From the NCBI RefSeq assembly GCF_000711735.1, contig NZ_JONL01000005.1, positions 186,001 through 250,000 of the forward strand: a DNA stretch of 64,000 nucleotides. Direction: 5' to 3'. Under the pieces are notes generated by a model. That model was not told where the DNA came from. It made no database searches and saw nothing but the letters and a program-made list of their open reading frames with translations. The DNA comes from Maridesulfovibrio frigidus DSM 17176. Lineage in GTDB: Bacteria; Desulfobacterota; Desulfovibrionia; Desulfovibrionales; Desulfovibrionaceae. This document shows, piece after piece, positions 17,809 through 27,283 of this stretch. The position numbers were made by a program, and so were the translations under genes. The first letter of the stretch is position 1. Each line of letters opens with the position of its first letter.

Positions 17809-20151
17809 CTAATTTATGGGCATTTTTATAGTGAATAATGCCCCTACGTCATGAGCAGATTCAACAGATATACTTCCGTTATATTTTTCAATAATGGAAT
17901 ATACTATTGCAAGTCCTTGCCCTGTTCCCTTCCCAACTTCTTTTGTGGTAAAAAAAGGATCAAAGACACGACTAACAATATTAGAAGGGATACCGCTTCC
18001 ATTATCCTCTATGGTTAATAGAATAGAGTGATCATTCTCGAAGCTGGTTGAAATAACAATCTCCCCTTTTTCTGGATTTTTACCACTTTTATCCTTTATA
18101 GCGTCCGCGGCATTTACGATAAGGTTAAGTACAATCTGGTTCATTTCACTAGGATCACATGTCAGAAATGGTAAGTCATTTTCGAGGTTGAACTTAATTG
18201 TAGATACGTATTTCCATTCGTTTCTTGAAATGGTGACAATGTTCTTGATTAAGTTGTTCAAATCAATTTTCTTACGCTCAGAGCTACCGGGATGAGAAAA
18301 TTGTTTCATAGCTTGGACTATTTTGGAAATATGTTCAACGCCACTAATGGATTCTTTGGTTGCATCACTCATTTCAGTCAAAAGCTCATCAGAATCTTTA
18401 AGATGTTGCTTATTAAAAGAAAGTTTTTTGTCGAAACTCAAATCCTGGTGCAACACCTGATTAAATTCCAGCAATTCAGAGAAGGCTCCATCCATGAACT
18501 TGAGATTGCCCCCGATATATTGAAGTGGCGTATTTATCTCATGAGCAATACCAGATGCAAGTTGACCAACTGATTCAAGCTTACGGGTCATAGCCATTTG
18601 ATGTTCTATACTTTTTTTAACAGTAATATCTTTAAGCGAGCCCACCACCTGATATAGCCCACCACTACTGCTGCGCTCGGTAACCTTTGCGCTTACTTGC
18701 TCCCAACCCCATTCTCCACTGTTGCGCTTGAATCTATACTCGATATCAAGAGTGTCTTTTTCGCCATTAAGGAGCTGTTCAACAGCCTGCATAATACTTG
18801 TTTTATCTTCCGGGTGAAGGCCTTCACTTGCTTGCTCTAAAGATCCATCCCATTCCTCACGAGTAAGACCTCTAATAACGAACCAGTGATCGCTGACAGT
18901 TATTTTGTTCTCATCCCTTTTATATTCCCAAAGGGCCAAACCGGAACTTTGTGCAGCAAGATTTAATCGAGATTCACTTTGGAGAAGTTCTGCTTGAATA
19001 TGCTTGCGCTCCTCAATTTCTTTTACGAGCTTTGCATTTGATTGAAGAAGATGGCCGGTGCGTTCGCGAACTCTAGATTCTAACTGATCCCTATTTTTTT
19101 CAAGATTTTCTGCCATAGAATTAAAAATGACTAACAATGAATTAAATTCACTGGGAAAATTACCTTTAATACGTTCTGAAAGATTTCCTTCACCTAACTT
19201 TTTAGCAGTTTGTGAAATGATCTTTAAAGGTGTTCCGATTGCTTTTGATATTAGAATGAAAAAGCTGATACTCAAAAGAACAAGCATGAACGCACTTAAG
19301 CTAATCCACCAGCGCAGCGCTAGAATTTTGGAAAAGAGCTTATCGTAATCAAGATGAAGCACCAGAATCCATGAAAAACTTTTATCATTTTGTTGGCTCA
19401 CTTTGCTGAGAATGAGCTTATTCTCGCCATTGGCGCCTTTGACAACTATTACTTCGTTAGATTTTAGTTGCCGGAAAAATTTTTGATTTTTAACTTTTTC
19501 ATTAGGAATATGGAGGGCCGTTGAGTAAAGAATTCTACCGTCTTTAGTTAATAGATCAACTTGATACGCATTGAGATTAGGTAAAGAAATATTTCCGTTA
19601 TGCACTAAAGCCGATATTGTAGTTATTCCTTGCATTACCCCCCAAACAGTCCCGTGGCAGTCTTTAAGCGCAATAGCAATGCTTACAGCGGATATCCCAC
19701 TGTTGAGGTTGATAAGATCCACATGGTTCTCACCTTTTAAAATTTTATTCCATGAAGATGGTTTAGCAAAATTCTGAGAAATCGCTGATGCAATTTTTTT
19801 TCCTGAAATGTCATACATTATGACATTCTCATAAAGCTTATATCCATATTCGGCTTCAAAGAAGGATACGAACCGCCGCTTTAACATTGAATGGATCGAA
19901 TATTGTAAGCCACTCTCTAAATAATTACAGCTGCTAAGATCTGTAGAAACGGCAAACAGTTTCATATCTTCTTCAATAAAACTAATATCGCTTTGCAGCT
20001 TTCTATTGATTCTTTCAGCAACTAGATTCACATCAATTAAGATTCTTTCATTTAATGCATTGTAGCTTTTTTGGTACACAATGCCTGAAATACTAAAAAA
20101 CAGAGTAGAAAATGCTACAATAAATATGAGGAGTCGTGTGTTAAGTTTCAT
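17809..20151 (-). CDS. Membrane sensor histidine kinase (Cache-HAMP-PAS), partner of the upstream binding lipoprotein
   Basis: 780 residues. Transmembrane helix about 7-25, a periplasmic region about 28-280 that looks like a Cache domain (YGYKLYENVIMYDISGKKI, LLTKDGRILYS), second helix about 285-305, HAMP about 308-358, coiled coil, PAS about 390-515, then a histidine kinase core: H-box GIAHEINTPLQYI (about residue 545) and ATPase motifs NLIVNAADAI, DNGSGIP and GKGTGQGLAIVY. No receiver domain, so a separate response regulator is needed; none is adjacent. Its ATG begins immediately after the stop codon of the periplasmic binding lipoprotein gene (20152-21252), a translationally coupled arrangement, so the lipoprotein probably delivers the ligand signal. 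The upstream gene's end provides no spare leader. Confidence 0.92.
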   Translation of the reverse strand: MKLNTRLLIFIVAFSTLFFSISGIVYQKSYNALNERILIDVNLVAERINRKLQSDISFIEEDMKLFAVSTDLSSCNYLESGLQYSIHSMLKRRFVSFFEAEYGYKLYENVIMYDISGKKIASAISQNFAKPSSWNKILKGENHVDLINLNSGISAVSIAIALKDCHGTVWGVMQGITTISALVHNGNISLPNLNAYQVDLLTKDGRILYSTALHIPNEKVKNQKFFRQLKSNEVIVVKGANGENKLILSKVSQQNDKSFSWILVLHLDYDKLFSKILALRWWISLSAFMLVLLSISFFILISKAIGTPLKIISQTAKKLGEGNLSERIKGNFPSEFNSLLVIFNSMAENLEKNRDQLESRVRERTGHLLQSNAKLVKEIEERKHIQAELLQSESRLNLAAQSSGLALWEYKRDENKITVSDHWFVIRGLTREEWDGSLEQASEGLHPEDKTSIMQAVEQLLNGEKDTLDIEYRFKRNSGEWGWEQVSAKVTERSSSGGLYQVVGSLKDITVKKSIEHQMAMTRKLESVGQLASGIAHEINTPLQYIGGNLKFMDGAFSELLEFNQVLHQDLSFDKKLSFNKQHLKDSDELLTEMSDATKESISGVEHISKIVQAMKQFSHPGSSERKKIDLNNLIKNIVTISRNEWKYVSTIKFNLENDLPFLTCDPSEMNQIVLNLIVNAADAIKDKSGKNPEKGEIVISTSFENDHSILLTIEDNGSGIPSNIVSRVFDPFFTTKEVGKGTGQGLAIVYSIIEKYNGSISVESAHDVGALFTIKMPIN

Positions 20152-21252
20152 CTAGCGCTCTTGATAGACAATAGTACCATTTTGGATGCGTGCGGGGTAT
20201 AGGGGAAATGAGAATTCATGAGAACCAGCTTTATTTATGACATCACCAAACAACCCGGGGTAAACAAAGCCTGCAAGCAATTCCTTTGTAAGCGCAGGCG
20301 GTGATTCTTCTGATCTAAGAATGAGTTGGGTCAGTAGATTTATAAGGTCATACCCGATGGCTAAATAATGGGTAATTTTCTGTCCGGTCTTTTCGGTGAA
20401 TAATTTGTTTATATCTACAATAAATGGAAATGATGAATTGTAAATAAGCGGCGCGGCAAGATACACTCCATCCAATTCCGGCTTGCTTGCAAATATAGGA
20501 CTGGCAGCGATGTTCGGAGCGATTATCGGAAGACCAGGAAGTACCTCACGAATTGTTTTTAGCAACGCGGACATATCAGCAGGAAAGCATGAAAAATATA
20601 TCAGATCAACATCATCAAGCTGGCGAAGTTTGTTTTTCAGGTCTTCGTTTATTTTCTGGTAGGATACTTTTTTGGTAGTTATTCCTTGTAAATGAACTAA
20701 CTCAGCCAGTTGGTTTGAGACAGAATTACCGTAAAGGTTGTCAATGTTAATCAATCCAATTTTTTTTGCGTTTAACTTATATATTATTGGCAATGCAGCT
20801 TTCACTTCGATTGAGGCCCATGGTCCATACCTAAAGCTGTGTGGAGCATCGTTTACGATGTTTTCAGCACTCGCCAACGCGGCAATGTGCGTTATGTTGT
20901 TTTTTGCAGCAATATCGGTAAGAGCTTGGGCTATGTGGCTGTAGATTGATACAATGGCGATGGGCTTATATTCCAGGAGTTCTACAGCCTGCTTTCGAGC
21001 AATCTCACTTTCTCTCTTGCAATCTCGGACTATCAAGTTCACCTTTCTCCCGCGTATACCTCCTGTATTATTAATTTTATCGATGGCAACTTTCATACCG
21101 GTAAGAACCTGATGTTCATTGCTAAACTCTGCGCTGTCTTTAGAGCTAAGAACCAATATCGCTCCAATGTTATAGTCCTCCTTTTGTTGCGAACAACTGG
21201 GAAGGAACAAGCAAGATATGCAGCAGAATAGAAACAACGTATAGATTTTCAT
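20152..21252 (-). CDS. Periplasmic binding lipoprotein (Leu/Ile/Val-type, Peripla_BP_6)
   Basis: 366 residues with a signal peptide ending in lipobox LPSC (lipidated Cys20), so it should be anchored to a membrane on the periplasmic side. The mature protein has the branched-chain-amino-acid type fold: IGAILVLSSKDSAEF, VAIDKINNTGGIRGRKVNLI (about 55-74), IGLINIDNLYGNSV (about 165) and AIGYDLINLL near the C terminus. No ABC permease or ATPase is linked; instead it abuts a sensor kinase (stop codon directly followed by the kinase ATG). It is therefore more likely a signalling co-receptor than a transport component. Ligand unknown. Start ATG at 21252 with AGAGG upstream. Confidence 0.88.
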   Translation of the reverse strand: MKIYTLFLFCCISCLFLPSCSQQKEDYNIGAILVLSSKDSAEFSNEHQVLTGMKVAIDKINNTGGIRGRKVNLIVRDCKRESEIARKQAVELLEYKPIAIVSIYSHIAQALTDIAAKNNITHIAALASAENIVNDAPHSFRYGPWASIEVKAALPIIYKLNAKKIGLINIDNLYGNSVSNQLAELVHLQGITTKKVSYQKINEDLKNKLRQLDDVDLIYFSCFPADMSALLKTIREVLPGLPIIAPNIAASPIFASKPELDGVYLAAPLIYNSSFPFIVDINKLFTEKTGQKITHYLAIGYDLINLLTQLILRSEESPPALTKELLAGFVYPGLFGDVINKAGSHEFSFPLYPARIQNGTIVYQER

Positions 21253-21573
21253 ACCCTCTACCTCTACTTACTTTGACGATTGCCGGAATAAATTCCTATT
21301 TAGGATAGCATAGTATTGCATATTTTAAATAATGCTAGCACAAAGATATAGAGAGGTGTAGCCAAATCTGACTACAACATCCGATCTTTGGTAGGCTATC
21401 TTCTTTTAATTGATACCCTTTTCTAGTTTTTGTGGATTGGAAACAAGTGCCCAAACAAAGAAAAAGGCCGAAACTTTCGTTCCGGCCTTCCTATAAATCT
21501 ATATAAAAAACATCCTACTACTATAAAACCCCATTACACGATTCATGCATGATCAACCCCCGTGCAGTAATCA
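21253..21573. other. Intergenic region with the chemoreceptor terminator
   Basis: Contains the promoter side of the binding-lipoprotein operon and the terminator of the chemoreceptor gene at 21461-21489. No gene seen. Confidence 0.5.
21461..21489 (-). terminator. Terminator of the PAS chemoreceptor gene
   Basis: Read on the minus strand, AAGGCCGGAA ... TTTCGGCCTT followed by TTTC; sits about 85 nt after the stop codon at 21574. Confidence 0.8.
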
Positions 21574-23112
21574 TTATTCCTGATTCTGCATGGCAACCAT
21601 GTATGTATCCAATTCGGTAGCTAGACTCGCCAAATCCGCAACAGAGTCGGCAGCGTTTGTCATGGAACCAGAGGTCGTGACTGCAATTTCATTTACAGCT
21701 TCAATCGCAGCGTTAATCTCTTCACTGGCAGCGGACTGCTCTTCAGAGGCAGTGGCAATCCCCTCAACCTGATCCGCAGTATCTTGGGAAAATCCAACAA
21801 TCTGCTCCAAAGCCTCTCCAGCTTCATCACAAATACTGGACGCCTCTTCTATACTGCCCAAGGTTTGGTCAGTGGCCTGAGTACTTTGGCTGGAACTAGT
21901 CTGAATAGCGGTGATATAATCCCCTACATCCTTTGTAGCCACCATAGTTTTCTCAGCAAGCTTTCTAATTTCATCAGCAACAACGGCAAATCCTCGTCCA
22001 GCTTCACCGGCTCTAGCTGCTTCGATAGCTGCATTCAAGGCCAGAAGATTTGTCTGATCTGCAATATCTGAAATAACCTGCATGATGGATGATATCCCCG
22101 TACTGTGAGATTCCAACGTTACCATTTCGTCCTTGAGATGCTTAGCTTTCCCATTCACTTCTTGCATAACTTTTATGATGTTGCCTACAAGGCTGAACCC
22201 GGAACGAGCTGTATTCTGCGTCTGCCTGGCAACTTGTGCGGTGTTACTGGCATTTCTTGAAACTTCCATAATAGTGACATTCATCTGTTCCATGGCTGTG
22301 GCAACTTGTTCAGTTCTAGTCTGCTGGTCATGAATACCGGTGCTGGAACTTTTAACTTCTGTACGAATCTCTTCCGATGCTTCGGCCAACTGCTCTGAAA
22401 TCTTTCTTGCATCAGAAACGCCCTGAGCAATTTTCTCATTTTGTTCAGTAATAAAATCTTCTTTCAGCTTTATGTTGGTAAAGTCCATAATCGTAGTGAA
22501 CCCACCAATAAGATTGCCACGGGTATCAAATATGGGAGAAGAAGCAATAGAGATATATTTCATATTCCCTTTACGACTCAACACCTGCCCTTTAGCAAAT
22601 TTCTTTTTCCGTTCTTTTAGACAGCCTTCTGAGATAGTATCTTGCTTGGTTCCGTAAAAAAATATTGAAAAATCTTCTCCGATAAATTTTGCCGGATCAC
22701 CATCAATTTCAAGAAGTTTAACAATGCTCTCATTCAGCCAGTTTATATTTCCATCAACTCCCACAACAACCATGGGAGTCATAATATTGGAAAGCATCGA
22801 TTCATCTCTTCCAAGCTTTTCATTCAACATATCTACTAGACCAGCTATTTCCTGAGAAAGATCAGATAATTCACAAATAAAATCAGTATTCAAACGGGCA
22901 TTAAAATCTCCATCGGAAATCTTTTTAACTTCTGCAGTAAGGGTATTGAGGGGGGTTATGACCTTTTGCACGATACAAAAACCCAGCCCAATAACAATAA
23001 CAGCGGCAGCAATCTGAGCAGACAAAAAGAATACAGTATGCTGTTTAAAAAGCGCGGCAGATACCAGAAGAGCGACTACGATAAAGATACTTACGAACAG
23101 ACGTTTGATCAT
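21574..23112 (-). CDS. PAS-containing methyl-accepting chemotaxis protein without periplasmic domain
   Basis: 512 residues from the ATG at 23112, preceded by AAAGGTG 6 nt upstream (a GTG at 23121 is less likely). Two close hydrophobic helices at about residues 5-20 and 28-50 with almost no periplasmic loop, HAMP about 52-105, PAS about 105-220 ([28 protein letters not shown]), and a methyl-accepting signalling domain with tip [20 protein letters not shown]. It therefore senses an internal signal such as redox state, or the energy state of the membrane, through the PAS domain rather than an external ligand; the cofactor is not evident from sequence. It is a single-gene unit with its own terminator. 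Confidence 0.93.
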   Translation of the reverse strand: MIKRLFVSIFIVVALLVSAALFKQHTVFFLSAQIAAAVIVIGLGFCIVQKVITPLNTLTAEVKKISDGDFNARLNTDFICELSDLSQEIAGLVDMLNEKLGRDESMLSNIMTPMVVVGVDGNINWLNESIVKLLEIDGDPAKFIGEDFSIFFYGTKQDTISEGCLKERKKKFAKGQVLSRKGNMKYISIASSPIFDTRGNLIGGFTTIMDFTNIKLKEDFITEQNEKIAQGVSDARKISEQLAEASEEIRTEVKSSSTGIHDQQTRTEQVATAMEQMNVTIMEVSRNASNTAQVARQTQNTARSGFSLVGNIIKVMQEVNGKAKHLKDEMVTLESHSTGISSIMQVISDIADQTNLLALNAAIEAARAGEAGRGFAVVADEIRKLAEKTMVATKDVGDYITAIQTSSSQSTQATDQTLGSIEEASSICDEAGEALEQIVGFSQDTADQVEGIATASEEQSAASEEINAAIEAVNEIAVTTSGSMTNAADSVADLASLATELDTYMVAMQNQE

Positions 23113-23854
23113 GGCGAACACCTTTGCTGTTACAATAATAGATAAAATAAGATAAATGTTTTACTGTAAAACAGTAAGCACCAACCATACCAACACATTT
23201 ATTCCTATAAAAACAGTAGCTTCCACAACACCCTGCAATATAAATCAACTAAAAAATGTGACATATAGACACATTAATTTAATAGGAGGGGGAAATTCCT
23301 TAAATAACATAACAATATGAGTTTGTTAGCAGTGTATCAAAATCAACCCAAATAAGTCCTCATTCACCAATTGTGACAATCATTTTTTCTCAAAAGAAAC
23401 GCTACTACGAAAAATAGAGAATTCACACCCGGCACAATTAGTAATATTTAACGGCCCATAATTCAATATCTTATTCACCTTCTATGTAAACTTAGCACTT
23501 TTATCAACTTTATTGCTTACCGAGGTTACTTCAATATATAATAGCACCTGCTGTGAACTATTCACATGCCACACACGCCTGTTATGATTAAAAACAATGT
23601 ACGCCATAATAACCCCATTATTAAAAGGATGATACAACTTTTAGGTGAGCGTGTATTCACACGCGCCAATAAACTGCGCGCGAGCACTCAAACAACGTGC
23701 TATCCAATAGCTTAATCAAATCAACTATGTTTAATTCAAGCCGTTCATTTCGACTCAATAGCAAGTCATAGCAATTTTTTGCAAGACCACCCAACCCCCA
23801 TCCATTAACTTGCCTCACTAAGCGGATTGTGCAAATTATGGATCAGGATAAAAT
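23113..23854. other. Long intergenic region between the chemoreceptor and AraC-type genes
   Basis: About 740 bp, AT-rich, with no credible gene. The only notable structure is a small perfect hairpin GCGTGT-ATTC-ACACGC at 23649-23664 followed shortly by a GC-rich stretch; it has no T run. It may be part of the AraC-gene promoter region. Confidence 0.45.
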
Positions 23855-24670
23855 ATGAGCAAGGGCAAAATACAATACCTAAGACCAAAAGCAGTCGAGG
23901 GATTGGAGATTCAGGAAGTTATTAATTCCAATCACTCCTTCCCAAATCACACGCACGGCTTCCACTCTGTAGGAGTAATGGAAGCCGGAGGTTGCTACTG
24001 CCGTCAGCCCGGAGCCGGAAGTTCTTTTATTCGTGGTGGAGAAATAGCCCTTTTTAACCCCGGCTTAGTTCACTCAGGGGTCCTTACAAGCCCAGACACC
24101 CGTTTGACGTATAGGGTTTTCAGCTTCGACAACCCACTTCTCGCAAAAGCCGCCAGAGATCTTGCGGAAAAAGACCGGCTGCCAGAATTTAAATCAGTTG
24201 TAATTCAGGACAACCTCGCCACCCATTCGCTGACTCAACTAAATAATGTAGCAGTAGCACAAACCAGCAGACTAGAATTGGATACGGCTTTATCACAGGC
24301 AGCAGCAGCTCTGCTTACAAGGCATTGCGAGCTAAGTTCAAAAGTACCAAAGACCAAAGAACCTGAAGCTGTGCGCCGCGCTCGCAACTACTTGAACGAA
24401 AATCTTTCGGGAAAAGTTACACTTGATGAGTTGTCAGAAATTGCCGGACTATCCCGATACCATCTGCTCAGAGTTTTTCGTGAAACGGTAGGACTTCCGC
24501 CACATAACTACCACATCCAGCAAAGAATCGACCATGCGAAAAGGTTACTCCGCTCAGGAACCCCGTTTGCACAGGTCGCCCTTGATAGTGGATTTTCCGA
24601 CCAAAGCCACTTCACCAATGTATTCCGAAAGTATACAGGGGCAACACCAACCCAGTATACACAAGCCTAA
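23855..24670 (+). CDS. AraC family transcriptional regulator
   Basis: 271 residues. N-terminal AraC-type cupin (about 15-145) with HSFPNHTHGFHSVGVMEAG and the usual beta-barrel motifs (GGEIALFNPGLVHSG), then the C-terminal double helix-turn-helix (about 170-270) with LDELSEIAGLSRYHLLRVF and VALDSGFSDQSHFTNVFRKY. Cytosolic DNA-binding regulator; ligand unknown. It lies 220 bp upstream of an EamA exporter in the same orientation. Regulators of this type next to EamA exporters commonly control them, so it probably regulates the neighbour. No strong ribosome binding site is seen before the ATG. Confidence 0.93.
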   Translation: MSKGKIQYLRPKAVEGLEIQEVINSNHSFPNHTHGFHSVGVMEAGGCYCRQPGAGSSFIRGGEIALFNPGLVHSGVLTSPDTRLTYRVFSFDNPLLAKAARDLAEKDRLPEFKSVVIQDNLATHSLTQLNNVAVAQTSRLELDTALSQAAAALLTRHCELSSKVPKTKEPEAVRRARNYLNENLSGKVTLDELSEIAGLSRYHLLRVFRETVGLPPHNYHIQQRIDHAKRLLRSGTPFAQVALDSGFSDQSHFTNVFRKYTGATPTQYTQA

Positions 24671-24893
24671 CCGCAGACCTTGTCTTAATCCATCAGCAAA
24701 GCCTTTGCTCCCGCGACTGTATCACTTCCCAGCCGCTGCCTTTATCACTATTTCGAGACTAAAACTTGCCCCTAATTTACCAAATCCCATTGCTGTACAC
24801 TTCTTTGCTCAAGCTTTATTTGGAAAACAGCAATTTTTTCCAAGATTTAAAATTTCTTTCCAAATAAACACCCTCCATATAGGAGACCAATGC

Positions 24894-25868
24894 ATGAAGA
24901 ACACAAGCACCCAAAACAAATCCTTAGGATCTCAAAATATAATACCCGTCATCGCAATACTTGGCGCGGTATTTCTCTGGGGCAGCGCATTTGCTGCCAT
25001 GAAACATCTCGTAAACACATTAAATCCCTGGGCGGTTATGTGGCTCAGAACCAGCATAGCCACCCTTGCTCTAGCACCCTTCACGTCCAGATTCGCTGGA
25101 ACTGTAAAGAAGGGCAAAGACCGCAAAGCTCTGGCTCTTTTGGCCTTCCTTATGCCCTGCTTATATTTTTTATGTGAATCCCATGCCTTGACTTACACCT
25201 CGGCAACTCAGGCCGGGCTAATTTCAGCATCTCTTCCACTAATGGTTGCTGTCGGAGCTGGAATATTCTTTAAAGAAAAAACAACTCGCGCAGGATGGTT
25301 TGGACTGGCACTTTCTATAGTGGGAGTTGGGGCATTGACGCTTACGGGAAACCCATCGGAGAATGCCAGCAACCCAGCTCTCGGGAATATTATGGAACTT
25401 GGGGCAATGGTCAGCGCGGCTGGATATATGCTTTTAGTTAAAAGGCTATCTGCCAACTACGGCCCGTGGACACTGACAGCAGTTCAAAACGCAGCTGGAG
25501 CCATATTCTTTCTACCCGGTCTATATTTACTAATCCGTGATGGAATAGGGCCGGACCCTCTCACCATTTTAATTGTAGCCGGCTACCTTGGCGCATTTGT
25601 GACCCTTGGTGCATTCGGGCTGTACAATGTTGGAATGAGCAAGCTTCCAGCGGGAAAGGCTTCTGCTTTTATAAATCTTGTACCGGCTATCGCGGCATTC
25701 TTTGGTTGGATCATATTGGGAGAAACATTGACTATACCACAAATGTTCGCTTCTTTAGTGATATTTGCAGGAGTATGGCTCGCGCAACGCGGCGACAAGA
25801 TAGACTGGAGCAAGGGGCCATTTCACTCTCTTTTTAAAACCTCAACAAAACAAAAATCTGCACACTAA
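24894..25868 (+). CDS. EamA-family (DMT superfamily) membrane transporter
   Basis: 324 residues from the ATG at 24894 with AGGAG 8 nt upstream; the long open frame to 24534 is not part of the gene. Ten predicted helices in two EamA repeats: repeat one begins about residue 20 (AILGAVFLWGSAFAAMK) and repeat two about 170 (GNIMELGAMVSAAGYMLLVKR), ending with FFGWIILGETLTIPQMFASLVI, typical of the family. Inner-membrane exporter, probably of an amino acid or metabolite; substrate not determinable. The cytosolic C-terminal tail (about 300-324) is basic. Ends 80 nt before a strong terminator and probably responds to the upstream AraC-type regulator. Confidence 0.92.
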   Translation: MKNTSTQNKSLGSQNIIPVIAILGAVFLWGSAFAAMKHLVNTLNPWAVMWLRTSIATLALAPFTSRFAGTVKKGKDRKALALLAFLMPCLYFLCESHALTYTSATQAGLISASLPLMVAVGAGIFFKEKTTRAGWFGLALSIVGVGALTLTGNPSENASNPALGNIMELGAMVSAAGYMLLVKRLSANYGPWTLTAVQNAAGAIFFLPGLYLLIRDGIGPDPLTILIVAGYLGAFVTLGAFGLYNVGMSKLPAGKASAFINLVPAIAAFFGWIILGETLTIPQMFASLVIFAGVWLAQRGDKIDWSKGPFHSLFKTSTKQKSAH

Positions 25869-26217
25869 CAACTTCTCTTTATTTATAATCCGACCTGCAC
25901 TTACCTATACCGAAAAACCTAATACGTAGATCATCGCTATCATTTCTTCCTAAAAAGCCTTTGCAACACGTTTGCAAAGGCTTTTTATTGAAAACTATCG
26001 TCAAAACAACTAATTAAGCATTACAAAGATTTACAAATGAATCTTAACAAGCACAAGACACCGTAAATCAGCACATATTATACTTTACTTCGGCTACAAA
26101 ACACGGAATATGGTACGAAGCGATTAATAAGGTTATGATGCTATTCAATTATCTCAATCTAGTGGAAAACTATATACCGATTCTTATCCGACAATTGAAA
26201 ACAATGAGGAGCATAGC
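25869..26217. other. Intergenic region between the EamA gene and the BMP-kinase operon
   Basis: Contains the terminator at 25952-25986 and then the promoter region of the binding-protein/kinase operon. No gene or clear operator seen. Confidence 0.5.
25952..25988 (+). terminator. Terminator of the EamA gene
   Basis: Perfect 15-bp stem AAAAAGCCTTTGCAA / TTGCAAAGGCTTTTT with a 5-nt loop and a T-rich end. Confidence 0.9.
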
Positions 26218-27213
26218 ATGAAAAGTTTGATCACATCCATTTTTACGTTTTTGATATTAAGTACAACAGCTCTTACCTCTTTTGCAGCTCCTGTGGTCGT
26301 CGGTTTTCTGACCGGATCTGCCGGCCTCGGAGATTTATCATTTAATGACATGGCATACGGAGGAATCCGCAAAGCCCAGCAGGAATTTGGCTTCAAATTA
26401 ATTATTATCGAGCCACACGAAACAGGTGTTTCCACAACAAAAGAAGTGGCTGAACTTGCGAGCAAATCTGATATTATAATATTACTCGGCGGGCAGCACC
26501 AGAAACTTGCAGAAGAAGCAGCAACTAATTTTCCCGATAAAAAATTTATAATGATTGAAGTTCCTATTGATAACTTTCCCAATGTTTCTTCTGCTGTGTT
26601 CAACCAATATGAAGGCTCCTTTATGGCTGGAGCTCTTGCCGGGTACGTAACTAAAACCAACAAAATAGGGTTTGTCGGAGGAGCCGACACAACTCTTCTT
26701 CACCAGTTTGAACAAGGGTACAAAGCTGGCGCAGAATATGCTGCCCCGGGAATTGAAATCTTTTCACAATACACAAGTCCAGTTGGTGATTTTTCAGGGT
26801 TTGAAAACCCAAAAAAAGGATTCAAAATCGCTATGGATCAATATAGTAAGGGAGCTGACATTGTTTTTACTGTAGCCGGGCTAACTGGAAACGGAGTGAT
26901 TGAAGCCGCCCGCCGTACGGATAAATATGCAATCGGCGTGGATTCAGACCAAGACTCTCTCGCCAAAGGCAATGTGCTGACCAGCATGATTAAAAGACTG
27001 GATGTAGCGGCCTATGAAGAATTAAAAAAAGCAATGCAAGGGCACTTCAAAGCCGGACCTACATATTATGGACTGAAAAACAATGGTGTAAGTTTAAGTG
27101 AAATGAAATATACTAAAGACAAAATACCAACCAAGACTCTGGAAAAAATTAAAATAATAAAGCAAATGATAATCAGCGGAGAGCTGAAACTCAAAAATTT
27201 CTCCGACAACTAA
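26218..27213 (+). CDS. BMP family (PnrA-like) periplasmic binding protein
   Basis: 331 residues. N-terminal signal peptide about 1-23 (cleaved after SFA; no lipobox). The mature protein has the basic-membrane-protein/PnrA motif set: VVVGFLTGSAGLGDLSFNDMAY (start of the mature chain), DIIILLGGQHQKLAEEA, AVFNQYEGSFMAGALAG, KIGFVGGADTTLLHQFEQGY and IGVDSDQDSLAKGNVLTSM. PnrA-type proteins bind purine nucleosides in spirochaetes, which suggests nucleosides or related ligands, but the ligand here is not shown. Start ATG at 26218 has GAGGAG 6 nt upstream. No BMP-type ABC transporter is linked; the next gene, 70 nt downstream, is a hybrid histidine kinase, so this protein probably acts as its ligand-binding partner. 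Confidence 0.9.
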   Translation: MKSLITSIFTFLILSTTALTSFAAPVVVGFLTGSAGLGDLSFNDMAYGGIRKAQQEFGFKLIIIEPHETGVSTTKEVAELASKSDIIILLGGQHQKLAEEAATNFPDKKFIMIEVPIDNFPNVSSAVFNQYEGSFMAGALAGYVTKTNKIGFVGGADTTLLHQFEQGYKAGAEYAAPGIEIFSQYTSPVGDFSGFENPKKGFKIAMDQYSKGADIVFTVAGLTGNGVIEAARRTDKYAIGVDSDQDSLAKGNVLTSMIKRLDVAAYEELKKAMQGHFKAGPTYYGLKNNGVSLSEMKYTKDKIPTKTLEKIKIIKQMIISGELKLKNFSDN

Positions 27214-27283
27214 ACGTATATGTTTATTTTTAAGAACAATAAAAAAACAATGATCAGAACAATGGAAGCAGCAAACTGTACCA

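Noticed and set aside
23649-23664. Hairpin GCGTGT-ATTC-ACACGC as terminator
   Set aside because: No T run and no gene ending nearby; left as unassigned structure.
24534-24893. Long N-terminal extension of the EamA ORF
   Set aside because: The start at 24894 has AGGAG and the membrane domain begins there; the extension overlaps the AraC gene in another frame.
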